Source: Fasciola hepatica
Taxonomy: Eukaryota; Platyhelminthes; Trematoda; Plagiorchiida; Fasciolidae
NCBI GenBank assembly: GCA_948099385.1
Contig: CANUEZ040000140.1
Span: 1,054,001 to 1,118,000 of the forward strand
Length of the DNA: 64,000 bases
Reading direction: 5' to 3'
Position numbers and translations under genes: made by a program. Positions 51,901 to 62,330 of this stretch are shown here, piece by piece. The notes under the pieces were generated by a model, which saw only the letters and a list, made by a program, of their open reading frames with translations, searched no databases and was not told where the DNA came from. How positions within the stretch are numbered: position 1 is the first letter of the stretch; each line of letters begins with the position of its first letter.

Positions 51901-52053
51901 AAGACTGTGCGAGCTAGTTAAAGTTACCTGGCGAGTTGAAGCTTTGTTTTGAGATCGAGTTGTTTACTTTGCAATAACTTTCGACCAATCACATTGGACA
52001 CCAGACCACGAATGAATTCGTCGGAGTTTACTTCATAACCAAGGGGGTTCCCG
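48987..52053. repeat. array unit 10
   Basis: 3067 bp. As unit 9 but TAAACAG. RT pieces 49182-49466 and 49523-49927 (+), endonuclease piece 50930-51175 (-). Confidence 0.97.
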
Positions 52054-54446
52054 CCGTGGTAGAGGCTGCAGGGACCAGATTTTTACACTACGTTGAACGC
52101 AGGAACATCGCTACAAGTTCCAGCAGCCAACAGTAGCCTATTTCATCGGCTTTCACGTCGCTTTCGATTAAGCTAACCGGGAATGTCTGGGCGATAATGG
52201 AATCCGATCGGTTATCCGATAAAGTCGAGGCTTCTGAGAGGATACTATTTGCCCACTAGGACGCGAGTCCATATAGATGGTGAAGAGGCCTCCGAGTTCA
52301 CACTTACTGCTGGCGGCCGACAGGGCTATCTTCTTTCGTTAGTGCTATTTAACTACACGATCGACTGGATAACGAGACAGACATTGACGGACCATCCCGG
52401 TATTCCACTGAGTCAGGAGATGTACACCTCGGATCTGGAGTTCCCGAATGACATTGTCGTGCTAACGGACTCCCTACCACGCTTTAACCAGTCTTTGACC
52501 CAATCAGTTTCTTCTCCAAGTCCATCAGGCTAGAAGTAAACAGTTAATGTCAACTTGCCCAGGGCCATCAGCTCAGCAGTTGTCCATCAGTGATCGAGTA
52601 CGTCCCATTATTCAAGTATCTAGACTCTACGCTGCTTCCAAACGGTCAGGCGAAGGATGAAGTATTACTCCGGGTAGACAACGCCAGGAAAGCGTTTCTC
52701 CGGCTACGACGGGCGTTGCGGACCCGTAGTGAAACCAACCTTAGGATTACGATGTGTATCTACCGCGATATACGCCCCGTACTCAGCTACGGCTGTGAAA
52801 CCTGGCCACTGAGAGCCGAGGATACTAGAAAACTGGAGGTGCTTGGTCACTGGTGCATGCGACGTATTATGCGAGTAAATCGGCGCAACAGAGTACCCAA
52901 AGATAAGATTAGGAGACAGTGCTGTGAAATTGACGAACTCCTAAACTTCGTCCAATGTCGTCGACTGCGGTGGGTGGGTCATATCTTACGTTGACCCCAG
53001 ACGGAATTAGCCAAACAAACATTCCGCCCTGAAACCTGTCCCGGGTGACGTTTTCGCCTTGGTGGCCAGTTCAAAACTTGGATCAACACTGTCGAGAAGG
53101 ATGTAGAGCGTCTAGGCTTACGGTCGGTCTATGGTTCCCGCCAGTGGAAAAAAAGATTGCGATTTGCCCCGCACTCTCTTTCAACCGCTGCGCGTGGTCA
53201 GCTATGATATTCATGAAGTCGACTCATCCTCTAGCAGGAGACAGTCGCAAAAAAGTAAAGAAAGTAAGCTTTATTTTCGCTGCAACTGTCTTGAAGTTAA
53301 AATCAACAGCTACAGGTTTTTAACGTTGAAGGAATTGGTCAAGGGTTTGACCACTTTCTTGACGAGCAATCGAGAGAATGTGTCGGGCAAAAATCTGATT
53401 ATTGGGTTTCGGTGGTAGAACCGAGGTATGCACATTCGGTGATATGTTTGTAAACCGAGGGCAAAACTAGATTACTAAGAACGGAAAGAAGACATATTGC
53501 GAGATGCAAGCATTCCGTTCACTCTTGTCGATCGCGTACGTGAAACGTGTCAGTTTATATGATACGGTGCATAGAATACACAGTGGAAAAATGTTTGTCA
53601 CAAAGAATACAGCAATGCGTTTGGAGTCTGTGGCTGATGCCAGGGAAGGCAGATTGTTTGCAGTGACTGTTTCTGTGCACAAACCGAGGGGAGTTTTCTG
53701 TCTGAGGCATTTGAAGGCAGCGGAGCACTGGCCTGAAGGCTGCAGAGTACGCTCAACCCTAGATAGACAGACGGATGTTATGTGGACGCCATGGATGACT
53801 CAGTTGACGGATCGACCTTCGAAACGCATCAGTGCGATTCTTGATAATATTGGTTCCCAAGAGAACAGAGCGGAGTTGGCTAAGCGATTTGAGGCTACTG
53901 CAAGTCCTTGATAACCCGGCATTTCTGGGCCACTGCGATAAAACCAATAACGGCTTTCTGCGCCGGCACCGCCTAATATGACTTCGGATAAGCTGGCGAT
54001 ATCCACTTGATAGTGGGTAGTATGCACTTATTCGCTGTCTGACTTCGAATGTCGGTAAGAGTTCTCACGTTCCAACATCTTATAGTGTCTTTAGGAGGTA
54101 AAAAGACCCAGTTCGCATTCTTGACAACACTGCCACTGAGATAGCACAGGATCACTGCTTCCCGGAGATGTCGTAGCATGGATAATAGAGCTTGTAGGAA
54201 ACAGTCATGAAGTTTCATAAGTGTTTGATACGAGAGACGGCCCCAGCGTCACTCGGCTTTTTTCGAGGGTGCACCTCTGGCCTTTGCCTAACCAAGTGCG
54301 GACTGCAAGGCAGAACTGTGTTGATGCATTTTTGTCGTTGGCTCTCTAAGAGCTCGTTCACCATTCGATTTAACTGAATCCAACCCAGTGATCCATGCAG
54401 CCCTATTAGTTAGACAGATTTCCACCACAGCCGCTGAACTGTACAG
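52054..54446. repeat. array unit 11 (truncated last copy)
   Basis: 2393 bp, ending at offset about 2416. A 24-bp deletion near 53966 lies between two GCCGG repeats. It also has CTTGATAACC and TCCACCACAG as private changes. RT pieces 52249-52533 and 52590-52994 (+), endonuclease piece 53973-54218 (-). Together with unit 1 this is the most divergent copy. Confidence 0.97.
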
Positions 54447-54478
54447 ATAGATAGATTAGATAGACAGATAGATAGATA
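54445..54478. repeat. imperfect (GATA)n tract at array right edge
   Basis: AGATAGATAGATTAGATAG then ACAGATAGATAGATA directly follows the last array base. The array ends in ACAG, one base short of an AGAT motif, so the breakpoint may have been driven by the tract. Confidence 0.9.
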
Positions 54479-54576
54479 AAGGGAGAAGAATACGTAGTGA
54501 TTTTGTCATACCTGCAAGCTACACGTGAAGTCTTGTTTGGGATCAATAACTGTTCACTTGTTCAGTGCACAGTTCG

Positions 54577-54675
54577 ATTATCGTCCATGTATTTCGATGC
54601 ACAACCAACTGGATCGTGTGTTTATGACTCATCTTAGTGCAATCCTGAATAATTATCGCAGTGCGCACGCGAACG
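54577..54675. repeat. right flanking copy of the ~100-bp repeat
   Basis: Same orientation as 21300-21405. The similarity is also visible in translation (CISMHNQ..RV versus CISIHDQ..RV), which could mean an old coding element, but I do not recognise it. Confidence 0.55.
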
Positions 54676-55823
54676 ACATAGGGATAATGCAACTGAGAGG
54701 AAGACAAGGCGGATACTTACTAACTGATTTAGTCCAAGCTTCGAGACTCACTTGGACAGTATGTTTACTTTCCGCAATGGGCTAGTTAACATGAAAGAGA
54801 GACGCTCAAAGACCGCGCTGCTGGCAAAGACAAAAACTTCAGTTGAAGTACATCCGCAGAGGAGCCCATGGCAAAAAGGATAAGACCCGTTACGGGACCA
54901 ACTAACTCGTCACAGTCAAATTCAATCTTCATCAGGCATACACACTCTCTCGCGCGTGTTGAACTTTGATTCCATATTTATGCAATTCACCTCATCAAGT
55001 GCACTAGCAGGGAACAAACTGTTTCCTGTGATACAACAGTGTGTGGGGACAATTATGTTCCGAAAAGTACCACCCTTCTAGAAAGGTTGATCGGTTGTCC
55101 AAATATAAACGGGCACAACGCGAGCACGCGCACAAAGTTGTAAACAGGCAAATGCACACGATTCGATTAGATGTACGGAAATATACGGCGCACATGCATA
55201 TCTATTTCAGAAATGCACGAACTGTTCGAACAAGTGGTCGTGCACCTATACGCGACAACAGCGTCAGCATCCGGGAGGTCCATATGGGATTTGCATACAA
55301 GTTCAACGATGCAACGATTAGTAGATGCGATGCGGTATGAACAAGTACGATCAGGGATGCGCAATTTAGCGTGCGGTCCGTGTGACCACTGTGGTCTGTG
55401 GTAGACGGAGTTTGACGGCGCAAGCTCGGTCCGCGCAAAGCTTGATATTGTTCAACAGCTGTTCCATTTTTGTTCAATCCATAACCGGATGGGGGATAGC
55501 CGGAAAAGACCAATGGATGATCCAGAAAAAATACCGGCCCACGTGCGCAAAACACGTTGGTCCGGGGGCTCCCAAACAGATGAACCGACAGGAGCTCAAC
55601 AAAAATTTGTGCCCATGTGACCTGGATACACAGACGCAACACCACAAATAATCTAGGAGTCAACCCGACACAAATACATGGATATTGAGAAAAACCACCA
55701 AAGGATCGAAGTACCGTTGCTTATCGATATACGGTGGATTGTCCAACCCTTACGATGTCCAGCTATTAACGACGAGCGAATAGAGGAGTAATAAGGTGAA
55801 AAAAAACCGAGGTTTGTGCTCAC
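54676..55823. other. unassigned sequence (probable intron)
   Basis: No recognisable element. A 153-codon minus-strand frame at 55202-55663 has no domain and starts without a convincing splice acceptor. If the exon at 55824-56034 is real, this is intron sequence downstream of it. Confidence 0.35.
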
Positions 55824-56034
55824 CAGATCCGCTGTGTGTAGAGCTGGTGTTGGATGACCGATACGCAGCGCTAACTCCCGGGGTCAATGAAGGATTTAAA
55901 GAGGAGAGCATCGGATACCATGGGTTTGTGGACGGCACGGAATTGCTAGAAAGTGTATCCGAATCAAATCCGTAGTAGCCGCCGCCACTAATCGCATCCA
56001 GTTGTGGAAGCAAGCTGTTCGTCGTTGGTGGAAG
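55824..56034 (-). CDS. candidate internal coding exon, serine-rich protein
   Basis: Minus strand: acceptor CATTTTGTCTTATAG (good pyrimidine run) directly before 56034, and donor G|GTGAGC (intron begins at 55823). The 211 bp between are fully open in one frame, starting in phase 0 and leaving one codon base. The product begins LPPTTNSLLPQLDAISGGG and continues YYGFDSDTLSSNSVP, NPWYPMLSSLNPSLTPGV, SNTSSTHSGS. It is rich in Ser, Pro, Asn and aromatic residues, like the unstructured region of a transcription factor. No domain recognised. The exit phase fits the entry phase of 9664-10121 (joining would create Val). Confidence rests on the paired splice signals and composition. Confidence 0.45.
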
Positions 56035-56322
56035 CTATAAGACAAAATGCAGGACGACGGATCATGTCACCCAGCCACTGAAGACACTGAACATGTACAC
56101 GACGATGATAATGATCTGCTTACCGAGGTCATATCCGATCGCGACCCTACAAGGAAAAAGGGAGAGGTGAAACATGTAAGGCGTGGTGAGAAAAACGGGA
56201 TTATTGCCTAGCGAAATGTATCCTCGCATAAGACAGTCTACACAGAACGTCTGGCGTGCTCTCAATAGCGATTGCTCTAAGCAAACCAATTGCCAATAAG
56301 TACAGCGAAGGATAGTGACAAA

Positions 56323-56386
<64 letters not shown>

Positions 56387-58699
56387 TGTCAAAATTTCCC
56401 TTTATCGTAACTCTTCAAATTAATCTATCGCCAACATATAAGGTCGCATCCTGGGGAATAAATTCCCCATCTTACTCAAATTGGGGCTATCAGCAGGAAA
56501 TTCTAAAAATTGAGTCATGATAATTTTTCTCTGTAAAAACTGATAGTAAAAAGATGTATGCATCCGTGACTATGAGATATAGTTTCATGGGAGACATTAA
56601 AAGGCAGTTTTCATAGAAGTATGTCTGATTTGACAGACAGGGAATTTTCCCTTTTCGAAGCTGGTAAACTCTACATTGTTTAGTACATCATTCATAACGC
56701 CCTACCAACAAGGTTGGTCGTGATTTTTTGCAGTCCATATCAATCTGCAACCTCAAAGACAATAAAATGGGCTTTCCCGGAAAATTCATATTTGTAAGCC
56801 CCCTGAGTCTCATCACAGTTCATGCGAAGGAAATCAGCGGCCAAAACGACTTACGATGCGATTCCAATATTTTCGCATTTGCAAGAATACTGGCCTCTGA
56901 TCGGCCGAAAGCTAAGGCAACTTACTTTTCTCCGCTCTTGTTTGAAGTGGCGCATGGGAATTTGCCATCAAATCTCCTCAATTACATACTGAATGTTATC
57001 TACTTTTATCCCAGTGTAGTTAACATCATTATTCAGAACGGATGTTCATTTTCTGCACACCAGATCTTGTTATAACACCATTTTTTGCAAGAATTATGCG
57101 AAAGTACATGTTGTTATTCGCAAGAACAGGAAATACATTTACCACAGGAAAAAGTTCTAAACGGGCTCGCACGACATCATCCGTCACCTCTTTAATGAAA
57201 CATCGGAGTTATCCGGTGTTTATTAAATCTTTCTCCAACGTAGCGAAAAGGAAAAGAATATTTAACGGACCGCGCTCAGGTGACTTCGAAATACAGGTAA
57301 CTCATTTCGAAATTTCTCCTCCGGTGAGGCTTTGATTTAGGGTGAGTTGGCTGCTCAACCGTTGAACAACACAGTATGTTCGGTTCGGTTTCGTTGTTTT
57401 CTGTTAGGTAGACAGTTCAGATAAAAGAAATGCTTCTAGTGGGACCAGCATTTATTTGTCAATGACGAAAACCAGCTTTGGTGAATTTTACCTACATCGG
57501 TTCAACAATGAGCCGCACTCAACATTTAACTGGTTTCGGATTTCTGCTCTACGGGAAAGTTGGCAAGAAACGGGCATTTCGAGCAGCCTTGTCGTGCTTC
57601 ACTGGAGACGAAAAAAGGGTGCAAAATCTGACCGTGGGCTTCAACCTGATCGGAGGTGTGACGGTACAAGTATTTCAGGGCCGGCACAAATCTCGGTTGT
57701 ACCGTTCCTCAACAGAGAGTGCCATAGTGGAGACCTATCGACAGAGTCAAAGGCCACGTGATTGTCTAGAAACATTGTTTGTGGGCCTTTGGAAAGCGTA
57801 CCGGTGTTCTAACTGTCGGAGAGGTGCCGGTCGAACGACCGAGCTGGAGTCCTGGGTGCGAGTCTCTTGAAAATTAACATCACGCGACTGTACATTGAAT
57901 TGGTCGCTACACTGAAAAGAGCATACGAGGCCCATCTGAAGTTCTGCTAGATCGAACAGACAACAAATGTTTGGAGTGCCAAAGCTTAATCGTCACGGTG
58001 ATCACTGTTTCGCTCAGTTGCGCACAAACTCGAAACTACTTTGCAAGCAAGAAGTTCCGTGATAAAACATTTCCGTAGAACAGCATATTGGTCGATCGCA
58101 TAGATATCGGCCGACAGTGGTGCTGAAAAATTCAGCAATGATACATTTTGGTCTATGAGTCGGCACAGATACCGCTGTATGTGTGATTTTAACCAAACAC
58201 TGTCCCCGGAGCACCGATTTCGAACAACCACCCTGAACCGCTACATACAAATGATGACCAATCTTAATTGCGCGCAGAACTTTAAGTACGGGTATCAAAT
58301 CTCCAGGACTTCTGATATCCAAAAAATTCGCTCGCCAATTCTGATACTATTCCGATCGCAACGAGACTGTGCCTGGGCGAGTTTTCGTAGCTTGTGAGAC
58401 ACTACGACCCAGTCAGCCACGCGGGATAGCTCATCCTGACTTTGAGATTCAACAACATCAGAGATGTCAATATACAGAAGTAAAATGAAGTTCAGTGACG
58501 AAATCCCAATAAAAATTTACAATGCAACAGAATCGATTCTGCACACTACTACGTACGGAATATGTACAACAACTTCTCGAGTTTTCATGAGTGCGGGGGC
58601 TCTATTTAGCAAGGACTTCGAATACTCAGTCAAAAAATTTGGCTCAAGATTGAAGTCACATGACTAAGTTACAACGACGAAACCGCATCTTTACGTGAT
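56035..58699. other. unassigned sequence with a TA tract
   Basis: Apart from the TA microsatellite, no recognisable element. Open frames of 97-130 codons on the plus strand (56728-57075, 57042-57335, 57478-57870) lack known domains. A box B-like GGTGCGAGTCTC sits near 57857, but no matching box A was found. Confidence 0.35.
56325..56385. repeat. (TA)n microsatellite
   Basis: About 61 bp of perfect TA dinucleotide, the longest of the three TA tracts. Confidence 0.98.
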
Positions 58700-59384
58700 G
58701 TAATGGATTGAATGCCTTCATGGCCCAACGAGCTAGGCAGGACGGCTTCCTTAAGCCAGGGATACAATCATGCCTGACAGGTCAAATGGGTACAGGCCAG
58801 ACCAGTTGATGGGCAACATCTGGTTCTAACTACTATGCCCTGAAGGGGATACTCCACCGAACAAACACAGAGAAACAGTATTTCGGTCTAAAAAACCCCA
58901 TTAGATGGACGTAGCAGTGGAGTACCTGGGGTTTCTCTCGACGGTGGGAGGAGTAATCGCAGTTCCTTGGGCACCTATCGCCCGCATGAGTTGGGCAGTC
59001 CTAGTCCAAAAGACGCTGCCCCGTTCAGGTTCCGCTCGCTCCACTGGGTGCATGGGGCCAGAACTGATCCCGAAATCAGGATCGATACTAAAGCGCCAGG
59101 AAAGACAAGACAGATCATCGGCAACAACCAGCTCTCACGTGACAGACCAGAAGTTCCTTTACGAGTTCTTCGGTCACTTCCCCGTGCTGGGTTAACACCC
59201 CATTGCCTTTTGGATGAGACTTTTGAGTCTAAGGCTCCGGTTAGGGTCCTCAAAGAAAAACCCCTTCTGCGGTGTGGACAGCTGTGAAGTATGATATGCC
59301 GAAAAACCTCCAGCGGGGAACATTTCTTATCTCGCTGCTCTTCACCCTTCGCATCCCAGTTCTGAATAGATACGAGACCCCATA

Positions 59385-60360
59385 ATGAGTCGTGACTGTG
59401 AACTTCGAACTCTCAATGAGGGTAGCAAATTAGAGATAGGGAAAGAAAGAGAATCCATTCTTCGACCCAAGCATCCTCTTCACTTAGCTTCTTTCAACGT
59501 CCGCACACCTTGCCAAACGGGGCAACAGGCTGCCCTAGTTAGAACTCTTGAAACAATTAAAATAGATCTGTGTAGTGTTTCCGAAACATGCATACGAGAC
59601 CCAACTTCAGTGTTAATACTTCGCTCCCCAAGTACAAACTCGGCTTTTCGTTTCAATCTTCGTGTGTCGGGTGATTCGGTGTCTACTGCTCGTGGTCAGG
59701 CTGGCGTTGGCATTGCTCTGAGCGTGCATTGCTCGAATGGATCCCAGTCAGCAGCCGTCTGTGTGCAGTTCGGTTGAATGGTTCTGTGCATGTCAACAGC
59801 ACTGGACTGAAGCGCCGATGCCTGTTAGTCGTTTCTGTGTACGCCCCAACTGACTAGCTCTCCTGAGACTAAAGACGAACTCTACCAGGATTTGTCTCAA
59901 TTGCTCCGTAGCGTGAGCTCTGCGAACATCATGGTTGTTGCTTGTGATTTCAATGCTCAAGTCGGAAGCCTAGACGAGACGAAGAGGAATATGGCAGGCT
60001 GATATTGCGTTTCAGCCGATGGAACTGATAACGGTGATCGACTCATTCAACTATGTTCCGACCATAGACTATTCCTAGCGAGTACAAATTTCTCGCACAA
60101 AAAACGGCATCGACTAACCTGGCGTCCTCCCGTGCCTTCACAGCGTTGAGCTCAGATCGACCATATTGCTATCGGTTACCGCTGACGCGGATCAATTCAA
60201 GACTGTCGATCATTTTGGTCCACGTCTGTAGACACTGGTCACGTTCTTGTCTGCGCGCGCCTTTCAGCCTACGTCTTGTCGGTGGCCGGAATAACACCAA
60301 AAGCAACCGCGCCCCGCAGTCGCTACTGGACGACAATCAACGATCTGCTTTCCAGGTAGA
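59385..60360 (+). pseudogene. LINE apurinic-type endonuclease domain, inactive
   Basis: Starts at ATG 59385. LASFNVRTPCQTGQQAALVR near 59486-59545, CSVSETC (catalytic Glu kept) near 59572-59592, RGQAGVGIAL near 59690-59720; the first frame ends at 59777. The domain goes on in other frames with LLVVSVYAPTD near 59823-59855, VVACDFNAQVG (GDFN-type motif, Gly to Cys) near 59935-59968, DNGDRLIQLCSDHRLFLAST near 60028-60090, RHRLTWRPP near 60107-60134, IDHIAI near 60155-60175, and DTGHVLV near 60231-60252, where DSDHxLV is normal. The catalytic Asp of the SDH motif is thus Gly. Enzymatically dead on two counts: broken frame and lost catalytic residue. Confidence 0.8.
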
Positions 60361-60676
60361 ATCATCCACCAGGTTATCGATGCAGTCAAACGCCTAGGAT
60401 TGAGAACCGCAATGGACAGAGACCCAGGAGGCCCTATTTTAGGCCGCTACTGCTGCCCAGACATACCAAGAAACGGATATCTGCATCCTCAGTTGCACTG
60501 TTAGATGCACGCAGATCAACTCTTCTGGATTCCAGATACGATGAGGCACGGAGATAAATTGAATGCCAATTGAAACAACCGTGAGCGGTGGTGGATTGCG
60601 AAGTGTAGGGAGATGGGAAAAGCAAGGCGATTGGCAACAGCCGCGACCTTTTCCGTCTAGTCAGAAATACCGGTCT

Positions 60677-60895
60677 ACAAAGGCCCACTGTACTATTAGG
60701 GATAACTGGTAACCAGACCCTGAGAATTAGAGTGTAGAACCACGTAAGGTCTCAATAAGTCACGTGTGGTAACGACCCGGAAAACGGCAGATTACTGTCT
60801 AGCACCAAAGTAACCCGTGATGGCGGGGATACGAACCTTTGACCCCGAGTTGGTAATCAAATGTCCTAAACCACTCGACCACCACTGTGATGGGA
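60677..60895 (-). mobile_element. tRNA-derived SINE, copy 2 (antisense inside LINE)
   Basis: Minus strand: box A GGTCGAGTGG (60871-60881) and a good box B GGTTCGTATCC (60827-60837), followed by the family tail (TGGTTACCAGTTATCCC-like to ACAAAGGCCC, plus-strand reading starts near 60677). It is the best preserved head of the family in this window. The LINE flanks do not join smoothly across it, so either the LINE had a deletion there or part was lost on insertion. Confidence 0.75.
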
Positions 60896-60904
60896 GGGGC
60901 AACA

Positions 60905-62322
60905 AGTCTCGAAGAGTTGGTGTGAATCGGTGTTTGTACCGATATACAAGAAGGGTGGCAGGTGCTCCTGTGAATATTATAAGGGAATAAGTTTGGTTAG
61001 CATCACATCTAAGCTGCTCGCTGGGTTTATTCCACACCGCTTATTACCTGTTAGAAAACACTGCTGGCGAGAGAATCAGGCTAGATTTAGACCTGGTCGC
61101 GGTTGCGTTGATCAGATCTTCGCTCTGCGACAAATTTAAGAATAAAGGCACACCTCTCATAGGCTCACTATCTCCGTTTTTCCTGAGCTTAAAGCGGCTT
61201 TTGTCTCAGTCGACCGAACAGTTCTCTGGGGCTGCCTCTTGTTGAAGAATGTATCAGAAAAATTCATTTCCATCATAAAGTCCGCTTTCATGAACAGCTG
61301 AAGCCGGTGCTTACGGTGCTCTTTCATCCGAGTTCACCACGAAAAGTGGTGTACGTCAGGGTTGCTTCCTTTCTTCTTTTCTCATTAACTTTGTGATTGA
61401 TATAGTCCCGGAGATCGAACATTTGTCATGGGGAGATAGTGGTATTGAACTTTTCCAGGGGCGAAAAAAGTGCTGCGCCTTGAATATGCGGACGACACAG
61501 TTCTTCTAAATGAAGGTTCAGGTGAATTGTAAGCTTTTCTAGACAGCTTGACGGACTGCGTAGTAATGTTTGGCATGCGTTTTGCATCTTAAAGGTGCAA
61601 GATGCTGTTGCATTGGTCCGACACCAAACCTTTCGGTATTAGGGGACTATAGACCGAGTGGATGAGTTTTGTTATCTGGGAAACTGCATTTCACTCGGTG
61701 GTCGGATATCGGATGAGGCGTCTGTGCGTATACAGAAGGCTCGTTTGGCATTCGCCAAACTGAGTCATCCATGGGGTTCACATGGCATCCGTCTATCTAT
61801 CAAGGGTCGAGTGTACTCTGCAGCCGTCAGGCCACTGCTTCTGTATGGTTCAGAAACATGGCCGCTGAGGGTGAAGAATACACAAAGATTGTCGGTATTT
61901 GAACACCGATGTCTTCGTAGTATTACTCGAATCTGGTGGGAACACCGTATAAGAAATGCTGAAGTTTGGCGAAGAGTCTTGGATTCACGAACCAAATCAT
62001 CAGATGAAGTATTCAAGTTCAGTTCACTAGGCAAAGATGGCTAGGGCATTTGTTACGCGTGTTCCATGACAAAATCTTTCGGTGCGCAATGTTCGCTGAG
62101 GCGGGTAACGGTTGGAAAATGAGTAAGGTTGGCTAGTCCATGACATGGAAGGAAGGTATAACAAACCTAACCTGTGGACCTGGCCATGTGGGGCGCGTTA
62201 GACTTCTTGGGTCGGGTCTTAAAGACCCTCCCACTTAGTGGTTATATACGTTAGAGGAAATGGCTAGCTGCCTTGATCAGTGGCGCTCTTGTATCCACAA
62301 ACTTACTCTATCGACTTCATAA
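60905..62322 (+). pseudogene. LINE reverse transcriptase domain, inactive
   Basis: WCESVFVPIYKKGGRCSCEY and KGISLVSITSKLLAGFI (60922-61035), ARFRPGRGCVDQIFALRQI (61081-61137), VFPELKAAFVSVDRT near 61175-61215 (motif A, catalytic Asp replaced by Glu), LEYADDTVLLNEG near 61477-61515 (motif C intact), MRFAS..RCKMLLHW near 61575-61620, FCYLGNCISLGGRISDEA near 61667-61720, LLLYGSETWPLRVKN near 61835-61880, and RSITRIWWEHRIRNAEVW near 61915-61968. The C-terminal tail with SMTWKEG-like and LASCLDQWRSCIHKL-like remains ends near 62322. A TAA closely follows YADD, as in the copy at 14150-15255. Several frames are needed to read it. Confidence 0.85.
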
Positions 62323-62330
62323 CGGTAGTT

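Larger units (their letters stand above)
21552..54446. repeat. tandem array of 3.07-kb LINE-derived units (about 10.8 copies)
   Basis: Eleven head-to-tail units start at 21552, 24607, 27674, 30741, 33807, 36873, 39787, 42854, 45920, 48987 and 52054. Unit lengths are 3055, 3067, 3067, 3066, 3066, 2914, 3067, 3066, 3067, 3067 and a truncated 2393. Differences are a handful of base changes and small indels, so copies are well above 99% identical outside the indels. The phase is arbitrary; I set it at the left edge of similarity. The right edge falls at unit offset about 2416, where GTACAG runs into a GATA tract. Each unit holds a plus-strand RT 3' half (offset 0-1153), a stretch of unknown sequence (1154-1670), a minus-strand RT scrap plus endonuclease (1672-2190), and minus-strand upstream sequence to about 2790. 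No rRNA, tRNA, histone or spliced-leader gene was seen in the unit. Confidence 0.98.
58700..62330 (+). mobile_element. near full-length LINE (endonuclease + RT), inactive, interrupted by antisense SINE
   Basis: Order of parts: a leader region (about 58.7-59.38 kb), apurinic-type endonuclease (59385 to about 60360), linker segments (LLDARRSTLLDSRYDEARR near 60505-60560, SRDLFRLVRNTG near 60645-60675), an antisense SINE (60677-60895) replacing roughly the segment that carries KAPGPDG in relatives, then RT to the C-terminus near 62322. Stops and frameshifts interrupt every domain. The 5' limit is a guess from the leader length. Confidence 0.8.

Noticed and set aside
21552..54446. The array as a functional RNA-gene or histone cluster
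   Set aside because: No rRNA, 5S, snRNA, spliced-leader, tRNA or histone signature was found in the unit; its readable content is LINE fragments.
21552..54446. The array as a pure assembly artefact
   Set aside because: Copies carry distinct linked variants and three different indels, which simple duplication in assembly would not create. The true copy number may still differ.
55202..55663. A 153-codon minus-strand frame next to the candidate exon
   Set aside because: No acceptor with a pyrimidine tract at its start and no domain; better explained as intron.
56201..56520. Open frames through TA tracts (also at 2797-3048 and 7027-7248)
   Set aside because: They consist of Tyr-Ile repeats from the dinucleotide and have no other coding sign.
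57770..57890. A possible tRNA-like or SINE head on the plus strand
   Set aside because: Only a box B-like string is present; box A and a fold are missing.
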